Assembly (NCBI GenBank): GCA_003427395.1
Contig: BFEA01001015.1
Span: 26,879 to 55,721 of the forward strand
Length of the DNA: 28,843 bases
Reading direction: 5' to 3'
Source: Chara braunii
Lineage: Eukaryota > Streptophyta > Charophyceae > Charales > Characeae
Shown: in pieces, positions 1 through 11,341 of the stretch
Numbering within the stretch: position 1 is the first letter of the stretch
Layout of the letters: every line of letters starts with the position of its first letter
Made by a program: the position numbers and the translations under genes
Notes under the pieces: model-generated
What the model was told of the DNA's origin: nothing
The model's database searches: none
What the model saw: only the letters and a program-made list of their open reading frames with translations

Positions 1-104
1 ATAGTTTGTTTTCGGATGTTTTGGATTTTTTTTTTTTTTTTTTTTTTTGACCTTCTTGCACGGGCTGGCCATCGGGGACCCGGGCGGCCCGGCTGGTAGC
101 CTAG
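1..104. mobile_element. Right end of a CTAGG-ended (hAT-like) miniature element, cut by the window edge
   Basis: A T-rich stretch with a long oligo(T) run leads into a GC-rich terminal block that ends GGTAGCCTAG. The block matches the right end of the complete element at 13911-14182: both have TTGCACGGGCTGGCCA, then a CCCGGGCGGCCCG core, then CTGRTAGCCTAG. If the 8-bp target duplication seen for the other copies holds, it would be the 8 bases at 105-112; the left end lies outside the window. The family assignment rests on the copy at 13911-14182. No coding capacity is visible. Confidence 0.6.
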
Positions 105-1191
105 TATTAAACAGAATAACATATATATACACCGATAACTTGGCGAAAACAAACTAAAAGATATCAAGGATCTCACAAGATTATATAATCATTCAACTTG
201 CAAATTGCACATCGAGACAACACTCGTGAACTTGTGTATATATTTGTGTTTGTACATGTATGCATGTATGTATATGTGTGTGTGTGAGAGAGAGAAAAAT
301 ATAGAAGGAGAGGGGATTGAAAGACTAAGGGGAAGGAAGGGAAAAAAAAAACAGTGAGGAGAGAGAGAAAAAAAAAAAAAGAAAAAAAAAAAAAAAGGAG
401 AGAAAAAAAAAATAAATCTAAGTTTATATTTGCAACTAGTAAAAACTGTTGCAATAGGTTCCTTAGCCTTAATAAAACTTTGTAATACGTACAATAAACA
501 CCAATTGAACTACACAAAGTCGCCGTCTCTAAATTTTGGTGAATCAATTCCAGAAGACCGCATCCACCTTGCGAAAGGTGGGCACGCACACTCAATACGT
601 CTATAAAGAAAAATATTTTTTGTTGCTCCATAACTACAAAAAATAAAATTCTAACTCAACGACTTGAAATGTGTGGAAAGAGAGTGCACGCAGAAGTTAG
701 AAATCCTAAGAAAACACAAACAAAAATAGAGAGGGAGAAAAAAAAACTAGGAAGAAACTGAAAAATGAACGGAAAATTTATTTTCTCTCTTGCTTCTATG
801 CCTTAACTACAATAATTTTTGCAACCTCCTTCTACTACTATCTATGGTGAGGGATTTTTCCCATTCAGTTGTCATTCTTAATTTTCGTCCATCAGATATT
901 GGTTGCCTTAGGATTTGACCTTGCATATCTGCAACCACAAAAAAAAAACAAATGAAAATTGCATAATCAACATCACTTTGAAAAATAATGGAGTCTTGAA
1001 TGACATAATTATCAACATCGTGTGCGTGTGAAAAAGACCCAATGTACCATTCACCGCCTTGGCCAACGTGAAAATACTAAAATACAGGTCTCTAGATAGT
1101 GTGATGATAAAGATGGAATGAATGACTATACGCAAGGAAGCAAAGAGCAGTATGAGTGTGAAGTTTTTGTTTTGTATGGATGTATGATAAT
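105..1191. other. Unassigned AT-rich stretch with TG/GA and polypurine tracts
   Basis: No supportable gene. It contains a short TG then GA microsatellite (about 275-296) that runs into a purine-only-like tract (about 297-415) of A runs broken by G. The apparent reading frames on the minus strand are phenylalanine and serine runs produced by these tracts and are not convincing as protein. Confidence 0.5.
297..415 (+). repeat. Polypurine tract (A-rich with GA)
   Basis: Almost pure purine on the + strand, with A runs of 9 to 15 separated by GG or GAGAGA. It follows directly on a short TG/GA microsatellite. It is simple sequence and could form unusual DNA structures, but no function is shown. 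Confidence 0.75.
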
Positions 1192-3559
1192 GTATAAATA
1201 ACACTAAGTGAATTACGAAAATCCTGAAGTGTGATTTGGTAACGAAATAGATTCCACATCAGGATATGACTGATCAAATCTTAAAAATTTCGAAGTGTGA
1301 TTCGTTAACGAAATCTCGAATCCACATTGGGAGATGGTGTAAAAGTAACACTAAGTGAAACACGAAAATCGTTAAGTGCAATATAGTAACGAAATCCCGA
1401 AGCGATATCAGAATGTAGTGTATAAATAAATAACACTAAGTGGATCACGAAAATCCTAATGTGTAATTCGGTAACTAAATCACGCATCCTCATCGGGATA
1501 TAACTAATCGAATTTTCAAATCCCAAAGTGCATTACAGTAATCAAATCATGAATACTCATTGAAATATGACTTTGAAATAATAAATCATGAAAATCTTGA
1601 AGTGCGAATCGGTAACAAAATTTCAAGTTGACATCGAGATATGACTTATAAATAACACTTAGTGAATCATGAAAATCCCGAAGAACGATTCGGTAATGAA
1701 ATTGTGAATCCACATCAGAATATAAGTTCATATAACTAGATCGAATCTAAAAAATCCCAAAGTACAATTCGGCAACGAAATCCCTAATCCACATCGAGAT
1801 ATGGTTTCAAAATAACACTAAGTAAATTATGAAAATCTCGAAGTACGATTCAATAACGAAGTTCTGAATTCACGTCGGTATATAATCCATTCGAATTCTG
1901 AAAATCCCGAAGGGCGATTCGGTAACGAAATCCCGAATTCACACCAGGACATGGTGTGTAAATAACACTAAGTAAATCATAAAAATCCTGAATTTTGATG
2001 CAGTTATGAAATCCAAAATCCACGTCGGGATATAAACCGATTAAATCCCAAAAATCCCGAAGTGCAATTCCGTAATAAACTCTCGAATTCACATCCGGTC
2101 ATGATGTTGAAATAACACTAAGTAAATCCCAATCATGAAAACCCTGAAGTGCGATGCGGTAACGAAATCTTGAATCCACGTTGTAATACAAATGATCGAA
2201 TCCTAAAAATTCTGAAGTGCGATTCAATAATGAAAACCTGAATCAACATCGCAATATAACCGTCCGAATCCTGAAAATCTCGAAGAGCAATTCGCTAATG
2301 AAATCCCGAATCCACGTCGGGATATAACCGGTCGAATCGTGAAAATCCCGAAGTGTGATTGATGAACAAAATCCTAAATCCACATTTCCACGTCAGAATA
2401 TGACTGGTCGAATCGTGAAAATCCCAAAGTTTCATTCATTAACAAAATCCTGAATCCTTATTCGGACATAATGTTCAAATGACACTAAAGTGTATCATAA
2501 AAATCCCGAATTGAAATTTTGTAATGAAATTCAGAATCAACATTGGGATATAAACCGATCATATTCTGAAAATTCTGAAGTGTGATTCGGTAACGAAATC
2601 GAGAATCCACACTAGGACATGATGTTGAAATAACACTAAGTAAAACATGAAAAAACTGAAGTGCGATGCGGTAAAGAAATCCCGAGTCCACGTTGGGATA
2701 TAACTGATGGAATCCTCAAAATCCAGAAGTGTGATTCAGTAACGAAAACCCGAATCCACCTCGCGATATAATGGACCGAATCCTAAAAATCTCGAACTGT
2801 GATTTGGCAACGAAATTCCGAATCCATATCGGGATATGACTGATCGAATTGTGAACATCTGGAAAAGTGATTCATTAACGAAATCCCGAATCCGCATCGA
2901 GATATGATGTTGAAATAACACTAAGTTAATCACGAAAATCCCGAAGTGCGATTCAGTAACAAAATCTTAAATCCACGTTGGGATATAATTTGATCAAATT
3001 CTGAAAATCCCGAAGTGCACCTCGGTAAATAATTTTCCGAATCCACATCGAGATATAATTTAGTAACGAAATTCCGGATCCACATCCGGACATGATGTTG
3101 AAATAACACTAAAATCATGAAAATTTCGAAGTGTGACTCGGTAACGAAATCCCGAATCCATGTTAGGATATAACCGATCGAATCCCCTAAATCCGGAAGT
3201 GCGATTCAGTAATGAAATCCCGAATCCACATCAAGATATAAGCGAGCGAATCCCGAAAATCCTGAGCTGTGATTCTGTAATGAAATCTCGAATCCACGTC
3301 GGGTTATAACCGATCCAATCCCGAAAATTCCGAAGTGCAATTCAGTAACGAAATCCCGAATCCACATCGAGACATAGTGTTGAAATAACACAAAGTCAAT
3401 CACAAAATTCCCGAAGTGCGATTCGGTAACGAAATCCCGAATCCACGTCGGGATATAATCGATTGAATCATGAAAATCCCGAAGTGCGATTAAGTAACAA
3501 AATTCTGAATCCACATCGGGACGTGGTGTTGAAATAACACTAAGTAAATCACGAAGTAT
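1192..3559. repeat. Satellite array with two interleaved unit types (about 68 and 81 bp)
   Basis: About thirty diverged units share a core of roughly 40 bp: CGAAGTGCGATTCGGTAACG, then AAATCCCGAATCCACATCGG. After this core the units take one of two tails. Type A ends GATATAACCGATCGAATCCC plus GAAAATCC, about 68 bp in all. Type B ends with GTTGAAATAACACTAAGTAA plus ATCACGAAAATCC, about 81 bp in all. The types alternate, often A-B-A-B, with runs of two to four A units (around 2190-2460 and 3170-3370). The array has a sharp right edge after a type B tail at about 3559. Neither unit length is a multiple of three, so the recurring minus-strand peptide (DVDSGFRYRIALRDF-like) hops between frames and is not a coding repeat. 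Confidence 0.93.
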
Positions 3560-5194
3560 ATGTTCGATAAATACATATATTTGTAGTGAGAAAGAATGGT
3601 TCGATCAGATAGTCGATGACATATATATCATCGATTAAACATCTATCTTTTCTCCTTCACCTCCGACGTCCGATTTTGGTCAGACTAGAGAAGAAAGGTA
3701 TCTAGCTGAAGAAACAGAGAGGGGGGTCATAAGTGGTTTCAAAAGACCTTGTAGCTCCATGGTTCCCTTACTACAATTAAAAACGGTAAATTGAAATTAA
3801 ATGATTGGTTGTTTTCCACTTCGTTTGCCCACCGTATTACGCATTGTTTTGATTATAGGATATGTTGTTTTGAGTTTTAGCTAGCTCTAGCGTGCAAGGG
3901 GGAGTATTGCTTCACTACGACGCATCTGCAGTTATGGGTGGAGGCCGGTCCGCACCAAAGGCGAATGTGACGTTCAACCTCACACCTTGTGCTGTCTTCC
4001 GATCGGAGTGACTAGAAATGTGGTAAAAAGGCCCTGGAAAAAGACAAGATCGGGTGTGCCGAAAATTTTTGAAAAATTCACTGTGGAGATCTTGACAAAA
4101 CAGGAATCTCCGGTGTGGTCCCAGTTCTAGCGAGAAATTGTCATGGTTGTGCAGGAGAGGCGAGCGCACGTACTTATCAACGTCTATCTAATGTCAAAAG
4201 TGTTTATGAACTTCAATATGACGTCTTTTCGAACGGAAAGGCGGCGTACACACGTGGGATCCCTTTTCGAATTAAATCATGTCGTCGAGCACTGCAAAGC
4301 TAAGAATCCGACGTGGAGGGCCTCAACCTGGTCGCCCTTTCCTTAAACTCGTCCTCGCCACGTGTTTGGTAGTAGAATCCCTTCTTCTAGTAACGCTCTG
4401 TTCGGCGACATCTACTGCAGAGAGGGGGTGCCACTGTCGTCCATGGAATGATGATGAACTAATTGAAGGGCAATAACAAGGAATACGGCATAAGATGAGC
4501 ATCACCAATAAAAAACCGAGTGCCCACGTATCTAGAACACCATGTTTCCAGAGGAAAATAATAGTGCCTTTTGATCTTTGAGACGACTTTCCGTAAGTCT
4601 CACTCGCATACGCATGTCCTTTCCGCATTGTACAATAACAGGCATTGTGGGGGTACAGGAAGTCGGCGCCTAGTTAGGTTGGTATGGTCAGTCCACATGG
4701 CATAGGCCAGTTGATAATTGTTTGCTTACTCAATCTGTCCTTCGATCTTATAAAAAACACGAATGTTTAACATTTATTGAAGATAAAAAAAAGAAGCAAA
4801 AATAAATAGGATTTTATTTTTTGTAAGAAAAGAAAAACATCGAAACCATTTTACAATCAAGCCATCAAATCAATTGTTAAGCCAATGTAGTTAAAAAAAA
4901 AGTGTTTCTCCCCCGACTAGTTTTTGTGCTCGGTTGAGTTCGATCTACAAAACTTCGAGCATAAAAAATAAGTAGGGTCAAAAGATCATGCATACATCGA
5001 TCATCACTTTAAACACGTACCATTCAGTGCACAAGACGGAGCGAAGAAAGAAAGGCAAGCTAGCGCGACCTCACTAGCCTCTTAAGTTCGACAATACTCG
5101 TCATGCGAGATCCGATCAAACTAAAAGAGACGAGCAGGGTGGTGACTCAAATGCAGACAGAGACGGAGAAAACATCACGTTATATAATCATTCA

Positions 5195-5197
<3 letters not shown>
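3560..5197. other. Unassigned stretch, no supportable gene
   Basis: Short open frames occur on both strands around 3915-4630 but overlap one another, are 60-100 codons and resemble no family I recognise. A small hairpin (TCGATGA, 8-base loop, TCATCGA) lies near 3625-3648. Nothing else is supported. Confidence 0.4.
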
Positions 5198-5257
<60 letters not shown>

Positions 5258-5271
5258 GAGAGTGAGAGAGT
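5198..5271 (+). repeat. GA microsatellite
   Basis: About 28 uninterrupted GA dinucleotides, followed by a few interrupted GAGAGT units. It is preceded by TTATATAATCATTCA, a 15-base string also found at about 183-197 just before the GA-rich tract at the left end of the window. The minus-strand leucine-serine frame across it is an artefact of the repeat. Confidence 0.95.
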
Positions 5272-7089
5272 CGTAGCTTGACCGAAGAAGTGGACTAAGG
5301 AACGAAACAGAGTCGTAAGCACCCCGACAAATCTTAAAGAATCCGACATTTTCGCGTGAACTTACCTTAAAAAATGACAAAAGGAAGAACGAAGAACAAG
5401 CCGCACAAACCTTTTGCTCTCACACCATGGCCCTAGGCCATGCAACACTCGTCGACACACACCTTCCTTACTTAGGTACTAGCGATTTCAACCGCCATGA
5501 TCGCCAGGTACCAGGCTTCGTGCTAAAGCGATCGTCACCTCTCTCACTTAGTCTCTACGTCGACATGCCAAAATCCCGCAGTCCGTAGCGGCCATCGAGC
5601 GCGCAACCTCGCAAGACTATAGTCAGCTCGTCAGAACTTTCCGACTCGCCGATCATTACATCATCTAGCCACTTCTTCTTTGAAGTTGGCAGATGGGTGG
5701 AGAAATAATTTTTCGGATGCACTTGCAGATTTTATAGTTGCGAAGGGGGAAGTAAAAGACAGGCGGGAGGGTACAAGAAGAGGTCCAAGAGAGGGGAAAG
5801 AGGAGAGGGATTGATTGTCTTGGGAAAACCATATCGATCCGCATGAGTCACTTCGCAGCCAATCAGATTGTAGCATGAGGGGTTAATGCCTCCTTATACA
5901 CTACCGTCTGATGTTCCGAAGGAGTGGGAGGGGATCGATAGGGTCTTCCTGTATGACGACGAAGGCTGGAAACGTGACGGGGAGAAGGACAGTGCGGAGC
6001 AGAACCAAGATTCAGACGGAGGGAGAGAGGAAGGAGCGCGAAGGAAAGGGGGTGAAAAACAATTATGAGTTGAAGTAGCATCCGCGATGGAAGATGGGTG
6101 AAGATAGTCTGAGATGTAACGGGAGACAGGAAAAACTTGCATGCATGGCGCTGACGTAGAAACAAAAAGGCACCGAAACAGTTACGTCGCATTCGATGTT
6201 GGACAATCTCAAAGCGTAGGACAAATTCAAGATTGAAAAATTCAAAAACAATATTTGCACACGAGTTTTCATGCCTATTCTAATTCCTATAAAAACAATA
6301 ACGGTGTTTTCTGGGCTGAATTTATGGACGTTCGTGCAAGAAAAAAACACGTTATCGAGAAGTGCACCCACAAATTTCGGAATTCCCAATTGCCAAATAA
6401 AATTCCTAGCGCGTTCCCTAATGCGGACGTAATTCGTACGTAAAGTTCATAAACATTGAAGAAAGACAAAAGTTCTAAGAATCCTAAGAAATCAAAAACA
6501 CTTTGAAGTAGGGATACCTCGACGCCCATCGAACTCTTGTATTACCCCTCGACCAAAAATGAGATACCCCAAAGCCCAGCTATGGCTAAAAGAAAACTTG
6601 AAAAACAACAAAAACACGAGGCTTCAAAAGTTTGTTCAAGCACGGGGGCTGGAACATCAAATGATTCCCCTCGGTCGTTAGAGCAACAATTGCTTAGATT
6701 ACAAAGAGGGAACTTGGAGCACCCGGTTCCATTATGAGTCACAGTAGGTTGGCACAAAGAGAGTTCGATGAGGGAGCCCCCGAATACATCTTCCAACTCG
6801 TGTAGGTTGTTTACAAATTATAGGATAGTTGGGAACTTGGTCGTAGTATAGATGATCTAGTTGTGGTTGTCGAATCAGGAGAGGAGGTAGGCGTTGTTGC
6901 CCCCCTATTGTAACTTTTTATTTTCATTTTTATTTATATTATTTATATATATACATATATTTATTTAATATAAATCTTTAAAAAAACTAATTTTTTACCA
7001 ACCATTTCGATTACCTGTCAAATCTGGATAGGACAGCCTTTCAGGCCTTTTTTATTGTCATCATATTATTACGGGAAACCTCGTTGTCG
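5272..7089. other. Unassigned stretch, no supportable gene
   Basis: Several overlapping short frames on both strands (5660-6800, all under 110 codons) have low-complexity composition and no recognisable motif. The last 150 bases (about 6900-7010) are strongly AT-rich. No repeat or element boundary was found. Confidence 0.4.
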
Positions 7090-7119
7090 TGCCAAATACC
7101 CTTACAAGGGTATTTGGCA
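7090..7119. repeat. Perfect 14-bp-stem hairpin followed by a T run
   Basis: TGCCAAATACCCTT is followed after two bases by its exact reverse complement, then TG and a run of eight T. In shape this resembles a bacterial intrinsic terminator or a Pol III stop, but no gene ends here. The two abutting arms also resemble a minimal palindromic transposon relic. No function is assigned. Confidence 0.8.
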
Positions 7120-7129
7120 TGTTTTTTTT

Positions 7130-7579
7130 GCAAGTCACGCTGGTGCGGCTTCGTTCGTAGTTGATGGCACATGTATGAGAGAAAGTTAAAGTCCACGCCC
7201 GGATGAGCGGTGTGTGCAGCATGGAGACGACGAAGCACGGCCTTCCGAAGCCCAAGTGTGCACGACGTCGCAGGTCGGCGGGATGAGCGACCCCCTCTTC
7301 CCTCTGTCTTTTTGTTTTTCCCATTTTAATTCTTACTTCTATTATTTTTCTATTTTTATTTTTTTTACTTAACAGAGTATTCGTGAAAATCAAACAAACG
7401 TAGAAAACCAAACAATCTTTATAGACCGGAGAAAACCAAATTTTTTCCACTCATTTTCACTCCGCTCGTGCTACTTTTACACGTTGTATGCCGCACCTAG
7501 TGATGAAAAACATACCAAATCAAGGCTCTTGTTAGAAGAAGGTGCTTAGTGAGACGAAAGCTTGTCCACTGAGCCTCAT
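7130..7579. other. Unassigned AT-rich stretch
   Basis: The overlapping short frames on the minus strand (7041-7450) are basic and unremarkable. No gene, RNA or repeat is supported. The 171-bp satellite begins, very degenerate, at its right edge. Confidence 0.4.
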
Positions 7580-8490
7580 TTTTATCACATACAAAAGCAG
7601 GTCAACAAGTGATCCCAAAAGCCGCTTGTAGTCGAGAAATAAATTCTTTGTTGTGCTGAAACCACGCAAATATGACAATCATTCCACAACACTAGGTACC
7701 ACTTACAAACTTAGAGGAAAGTTAAGAAAACCCAAGCAGGATAACGATCACTCAAAAATGTATTGCGTTGTACGAAAGCAGGACGTCTTGGCATGTGCAC
7801 CTTTAGAGTCCTTTCATTAAAGAAACAGAAAATAAATGCAGTTCAGGCATCCCAAATTCCGTTTGTAGTTCTATAAAGCAAGAGGCAAAGACACACTAGA
7901 AAAAAAGAAAAGGAACAAGCACTCCAAGAATGTATGGTCTTGTACCGAAGCCAGACGTCTCGACATTTGCATGTTGATAGTCCTATAACATATAACGCAA
8001 AAAACTGTTGCAAATTTGAAATTTTCAATTTCATTTATAGTTCTATAAAACATAACGCACACACACGAGAGAAAAAAGAGAAGGAACAAGCACTCCGAAA
8101 ATGTACGCCTTTGTACCGAAGCCAGACGTTTTGACATTTGCGTATTTATAGTCCTATAAATTGGAACACAAAAAACCATCTCAACTTCAAAATTTTTCAT
8201 TCCATTTATAGTTTTATAAACCGTGATGCACAAACATGCGAGAAAAAAAAAAACAAAGAAACACTCCGAAAATGTACGCCTTTGTACCGAAGCCAAATGT
8301 TTTGACATTTGCGTATTTGAAGTCCTATAAATTGGAACACAAAAAACCATCTCAGCTTCGAAATTTTTCATTCCGTTTATAGTTCTATAAACCGTGATGC
8401 ACAAACATGCGAGAAAAAAAAAAAAAAAAAAAAAAAACACTCCGAAAATGTGCGCCTTTGTACCGAAGCCAGACATCTTGACATTTGCGT
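7580..8490. repeat. 171-bp satellite, about six units
   Basis: Each unit carries TTGTACCGAAGCCAGACG, a half like GACATTTGCGTATTTATAG, a TATAGTTCTATAAA stretch and an A-rich spacer. TGTACCG anchors sit at 7941, 8112, 8283 and 8459. A weaker one lies at 7769 and a very degenerate one near 7590, giving steps of about 181, 172, 171, 171 and 176 bp. The A-run spacer lengthens from unit to unit up to about 25 A. Since 171 is a multiple of three, a 222-codon minus-strand frame (7871-8539) stays open across the units and reads as a 57-residue hydrophobic repeat. I treat that frame as a by-product of the satellite. Confidence 0.92.
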
Positions 8491-8494
8491 ATTT

Positions 8495-9829
8495 AACACT
8501 AAATTCGTGAAAACCTAACAAAACCACAAAACCTAACATTTTTTATACAATGAAAAAATAAAAGTCAAACTTTTATTTTTGAAACATAAAAGAGAGCGTT
8601 TATAACTGTTTCCTAAGAAAGGAGGCAAAAAAAAAAGCAAAAGGTCTAGCGATTCTCAAAATGTGCAAGAAAATAATTTCCAGCAAAGAGCATGTTATAG
8701 GACTATAAGTTGTTCTCAGTAGATTGACAAGAAACATAGCTCAAACAAGACAATCTTTAACGACTGCAAGACGAACCCGAAAGATGTTTAAAAAAAATAG
8801 TTTCAGTGAATACTCATTTATAAAACTATAAGTTGTTTTCAGTAGTTTCGTAAAAACGAGATTCTGCGAAATCAAGTTTATAGAATTATAAATTAATATA
8901 ACTTCATTTTTAAGTTAATTGTAAAACCCTTGTCAAAAAATATATGTTATGTAAAAGAAGAATTAAAACAACTTTTGCCCAGGAGACATCTTCAAATTCC
9001 TAACCAACGATGATTTAAAATTAAAAATTAAAAAATTATTTAATACAAATACCAGATTCTGCGAAATTGAGTTTATAGAACTATAAACTAATATAACTCC
9101 ATTTTTAAGTTAACTGTAAAAACCTTGTCAAAAAATATATATTATGTAAAAGAAGAATTAAAACAACTTTTGCCCAGGAGACATCTTCAAATTCCTAACC
9201 AACGATGATTTAAAATTAAAAATTAAAAAATTATTTAATACAAATACCAGATTCTGCGAAATTGAGTTTATAGAACTATAAACTAATATAACTCCATTTT
9301 TAAGTTAACTGTAAAAACCTTGTCAAAAAATATATATTATGTAAAAGAAGAATTAAAACAATTTTTGTCTGGGAGATATCTTCAAATTCCTAGCCAACGA
9401 TAATTTAAAATCAAAAAAATAAAAAATTATTTAATAAAAACACTTAAAAATAATATATTCGTCCCTGTATGAGAGATTATATCCAAGCGAATGTATTCGT
9501 GAATTGGAGAGCATGTGTGCATGTTTGGTTACCCCCGAATAGGTTCGTCGTGCTACTGATTTTTTTAGTTAAACAAAGAATTGTGATATTTCAGTTCCTG
9601 AATTAACGGTGCTTTGCAAGGTACTGATTTTTTATAAAAAAACTTGCTTCTCTCCTCATCTCTTCTTGTGGTTTTGAAAAAGTAGTTTTCTATTCCTTTT
9701 TTGCGGTTAATTTACTTTACATAAATTTTTATTCATGTAGGAGGCCTGAAAAAAGTATTATCAAAATCTTTAAAAATTTTCGTGCAAACCTAACAATTTA
9801 TTTTGTTAGGTTTTCACAAATTCTATGTT
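8495..9829. mobile_element. Inverted-repeat-bounded region, possible non-autonomous DNA transposon
   Basis: The left boundary reads AACACTAAATTCGTGAAAAC then CTAACAAAA. The right boundary, read on the minus strand, is AACATAGAATTTGTGAAAAC then CTAACAAAA, a 29-bp inverted repeat with four mismatches. The right end has a second CTAACAA copy facing it, so it also forms a local hairpin (about 9781-9818). The interior is AT-rich and non-coding and holds the 195-bp triplication. The flanks give no convincing target duplication (TAA against TTA), so calling it one mobile unit is inference. Confidence 0.5.
8861..9445. repeat. 195-bp direct triplication
   Basis: Three head-to-tail copies begin ATTCTGCGAAAT at 8861, 9056 and 9251, exactly 195 bp apart. 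Copies two and three are nearly identical over their first 120 bases. Copy one differs by scattered transitions, and the tail of copy three has diverged (TTTTTGTCTGGGAG instead of CTTTTGCCCAGGAG). Two partial relatives of the TATAAACTATAAGTTG part lie upstream near 8691 and 8816. The units are 75-80% AT by eye and have no open frame. Confidence 0.95.
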
Positions 9830-10794
9830 ACTTTCGGTTTTTGCTCGACGATCAATTTTGAGATCGACATCGGAACTGACGGGCCTGCTCATCTACTATA
9901 TCACAAGACACGGGTGGTCCTCACGACAGTCGAGGACCTTGAGCACATGCCTCTTTTGGTGGGCCGTTGGGGTCCTGCATGTTTGAGATGCCAACAAAAA
10001 TCGTCTACCTTGGCCGCCTTGAAATAAACGGGTCGAGGTGCTAACGTGTATATGAGCCTGTGGGGGTGCTTACCCGTGAAGCGGAAGTAGATCTGTGGCG
10101 GGGGCCCCTGTGGGAGCACCACCCGCCACCCACAATTTGTTGGGGGAGGTTTGAGTGCAACTATGCCGCTAGGACCCGTAAGATGGTGAACTATGCCTGG
10201 GCAGGGCGAGGGCTAGGGGGCACCATGGCAAAGACTCACCTAGATACAGCGTGCAAATCGTTCATCGGACTTGGGTATATGGATAAAAGACTAATCGAAC
10301 CGTCTAGGATAGGTGCCCTCCGAAGTTTCCCTCAAGCTGGTTGGGGCAGTCTGGCAGACTGCTGCGCAAGGCGTTGTGGGATCGAGGTGAAGAAGACAAG
10401 GCCGACGAACTCGAAGAAGACGACGAGCACGAGCGTGGGGAGAGAGAAGCAGGTCTTTCTGGTCCGTTTCTCTATGGAAACGGGCGAACAAAGAATCGTC
10501 TCTGACGTTTTTTAGGTCGGGCAGTCGCAATGGTCATGTTAGTTTTGGCGTTAGAGTAGTAAATGGTGAGTTACAGGAAGAAAAAAGTGCGGGGTGATGT
10601 CCTGGAGGTAGGATATGGAGGGAGTATGAAATCGAGATATCACTCAATTCTTGACGGAATCGAGTGTAAGAAGAGACTAATTAGGGGCATTAGAATAGGG
10701 TGACTATATTGGTGAAGGTCAATTTGGAGATGGGGCAGCGGTTTTGGTGGCGCAAGATGCAGGGGCTGCGCGCAGAAGGAACGACTTGAAAGTG
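9830..10794. other. Unassigned stretch with one weak open frame
   Basis: A + strand frame is open from about 10045 to 10515. Its first ATG gives roughly 110 residues, with a Lys/Thr/Ser-rich C-terminal third. Codon use shows no clear bias and no motif is recognisable, so I do not call it a gene. GC content rises here compared with the AT-rich block to the left. Confidence 0.35.
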
Positions 10795-11060
10795 CAACAA
10801 ATACTTCTGTGTTATGGCGAAAGATTCAGTGCGCATCCTATCGATGGAAGTAGCCCGTTTCTAATTATTTGCGAGCATGATAAAAAATCAGTGAATATTT
10901 CCGTGTTCTAGCAGAAGATTCATTCTGATTTTGTGCATCCTATCGATGGAAGTATCCTCTTTCTAATTCTCTGCGCGCATGATTGGAAATCAACGAATAT
11001 TTCCATGTATTAGCGAAAAATTCATTCTGATTTTGATCATCCTGTCGAAGCAGCGCTGTG
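10795..11060. repeat. 102-bp degenerate tandem repeat, about 2.5 units
   Basis: The anchor CATCCTATCGATGGAAGT occurs at 10834 and 10936, with a decayed form (CATCCTGTCGAAGCAGC) at 11038, giving steps of 102 bp. Shared unit parts include TTTCTAATTNTNTGCG, GCATGAT, AATCANYGAATATTTCC and the GCGAAAGATTCA / AGCAGAAGATTCA variants. The third unit breaks off where the frame at 11079-11341 begins. Confidence 0.85.
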
Positions 11061-11078
11061 CAGTGGAACCATCCACCT

Positions 11079-11341
11079 TGTTGGATTGTGTTTATAGTCT
11101 TACCTATGGTGTTCCCTTTCGTACTGACTCTTGGTGCTACAACCTTCGTTATTACGCTCCTCGTCTCGGTGGTATGCTAGTTAATTATCGTCCTCGTGAA
11201 GTTTGTCATGCTCTTCGTCTTAGTGGCCACCTTCCTGAAGTGGTGATTCCCCCCCTCCCCTTTTCTTATGGTCGAAGTGGCACGTTTGCTCGCCTTCATG
11301 AATGCAAACAGCGAGTAATTTTTCTCGTAAAACGCAGTTGA
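11079..11341 (+). CDS. Possible exon or gene fragment of unknown function with strong NNY codon bias
   Basis: I do not recognise this product. About 87 codons to a TGA stop show a run of mostly pyrimidine-ended codons (for example CTT ACC TAT GGT GTT CCC TTT CGT ACT GAC), the kind of third-position bias real coding sequence shows. The frame is also open upstream to 10979, but that part falls in the 102-bp tandem repeat and shows no bias, so coding, if real, starts near 11079 and lacks a local ATG. The peptide is basic, rich in Arg, Tyr and Leu, with the string YAPRLGGMLVNYRPRE and no catalytic motif I can name. It could be an exon, a captured gene fragment or chance. Confidence 0.3.

Noticed and set aside
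1092-3514. Series of minus-strand frames with a recurring DVDSGFRYRIALRDF-like peptide
   Set aside because: They follow the 68/81-bp satellite and shift frame from unit to unit, so the similarity is at DNA level and not a repeated protein.
3915-4628. Overlapping frames of 60-100 codons on both strands
   Set aside because: They overlap each other on opposite strands, are short, and show no family motif or coding bias.
7090-7129. Bacterial-type intrinsic terminator
   Set aside because: The surroundings are eukaryotic repeat DNA and no gene ends upstream.
7871-8539. 222-codon minus-strand frame as a membrane protein gene
   Set aside because: It is the 171-bp satellite read in a frame that happens to be preserved; its Phe runs come from A tracts of varying length.
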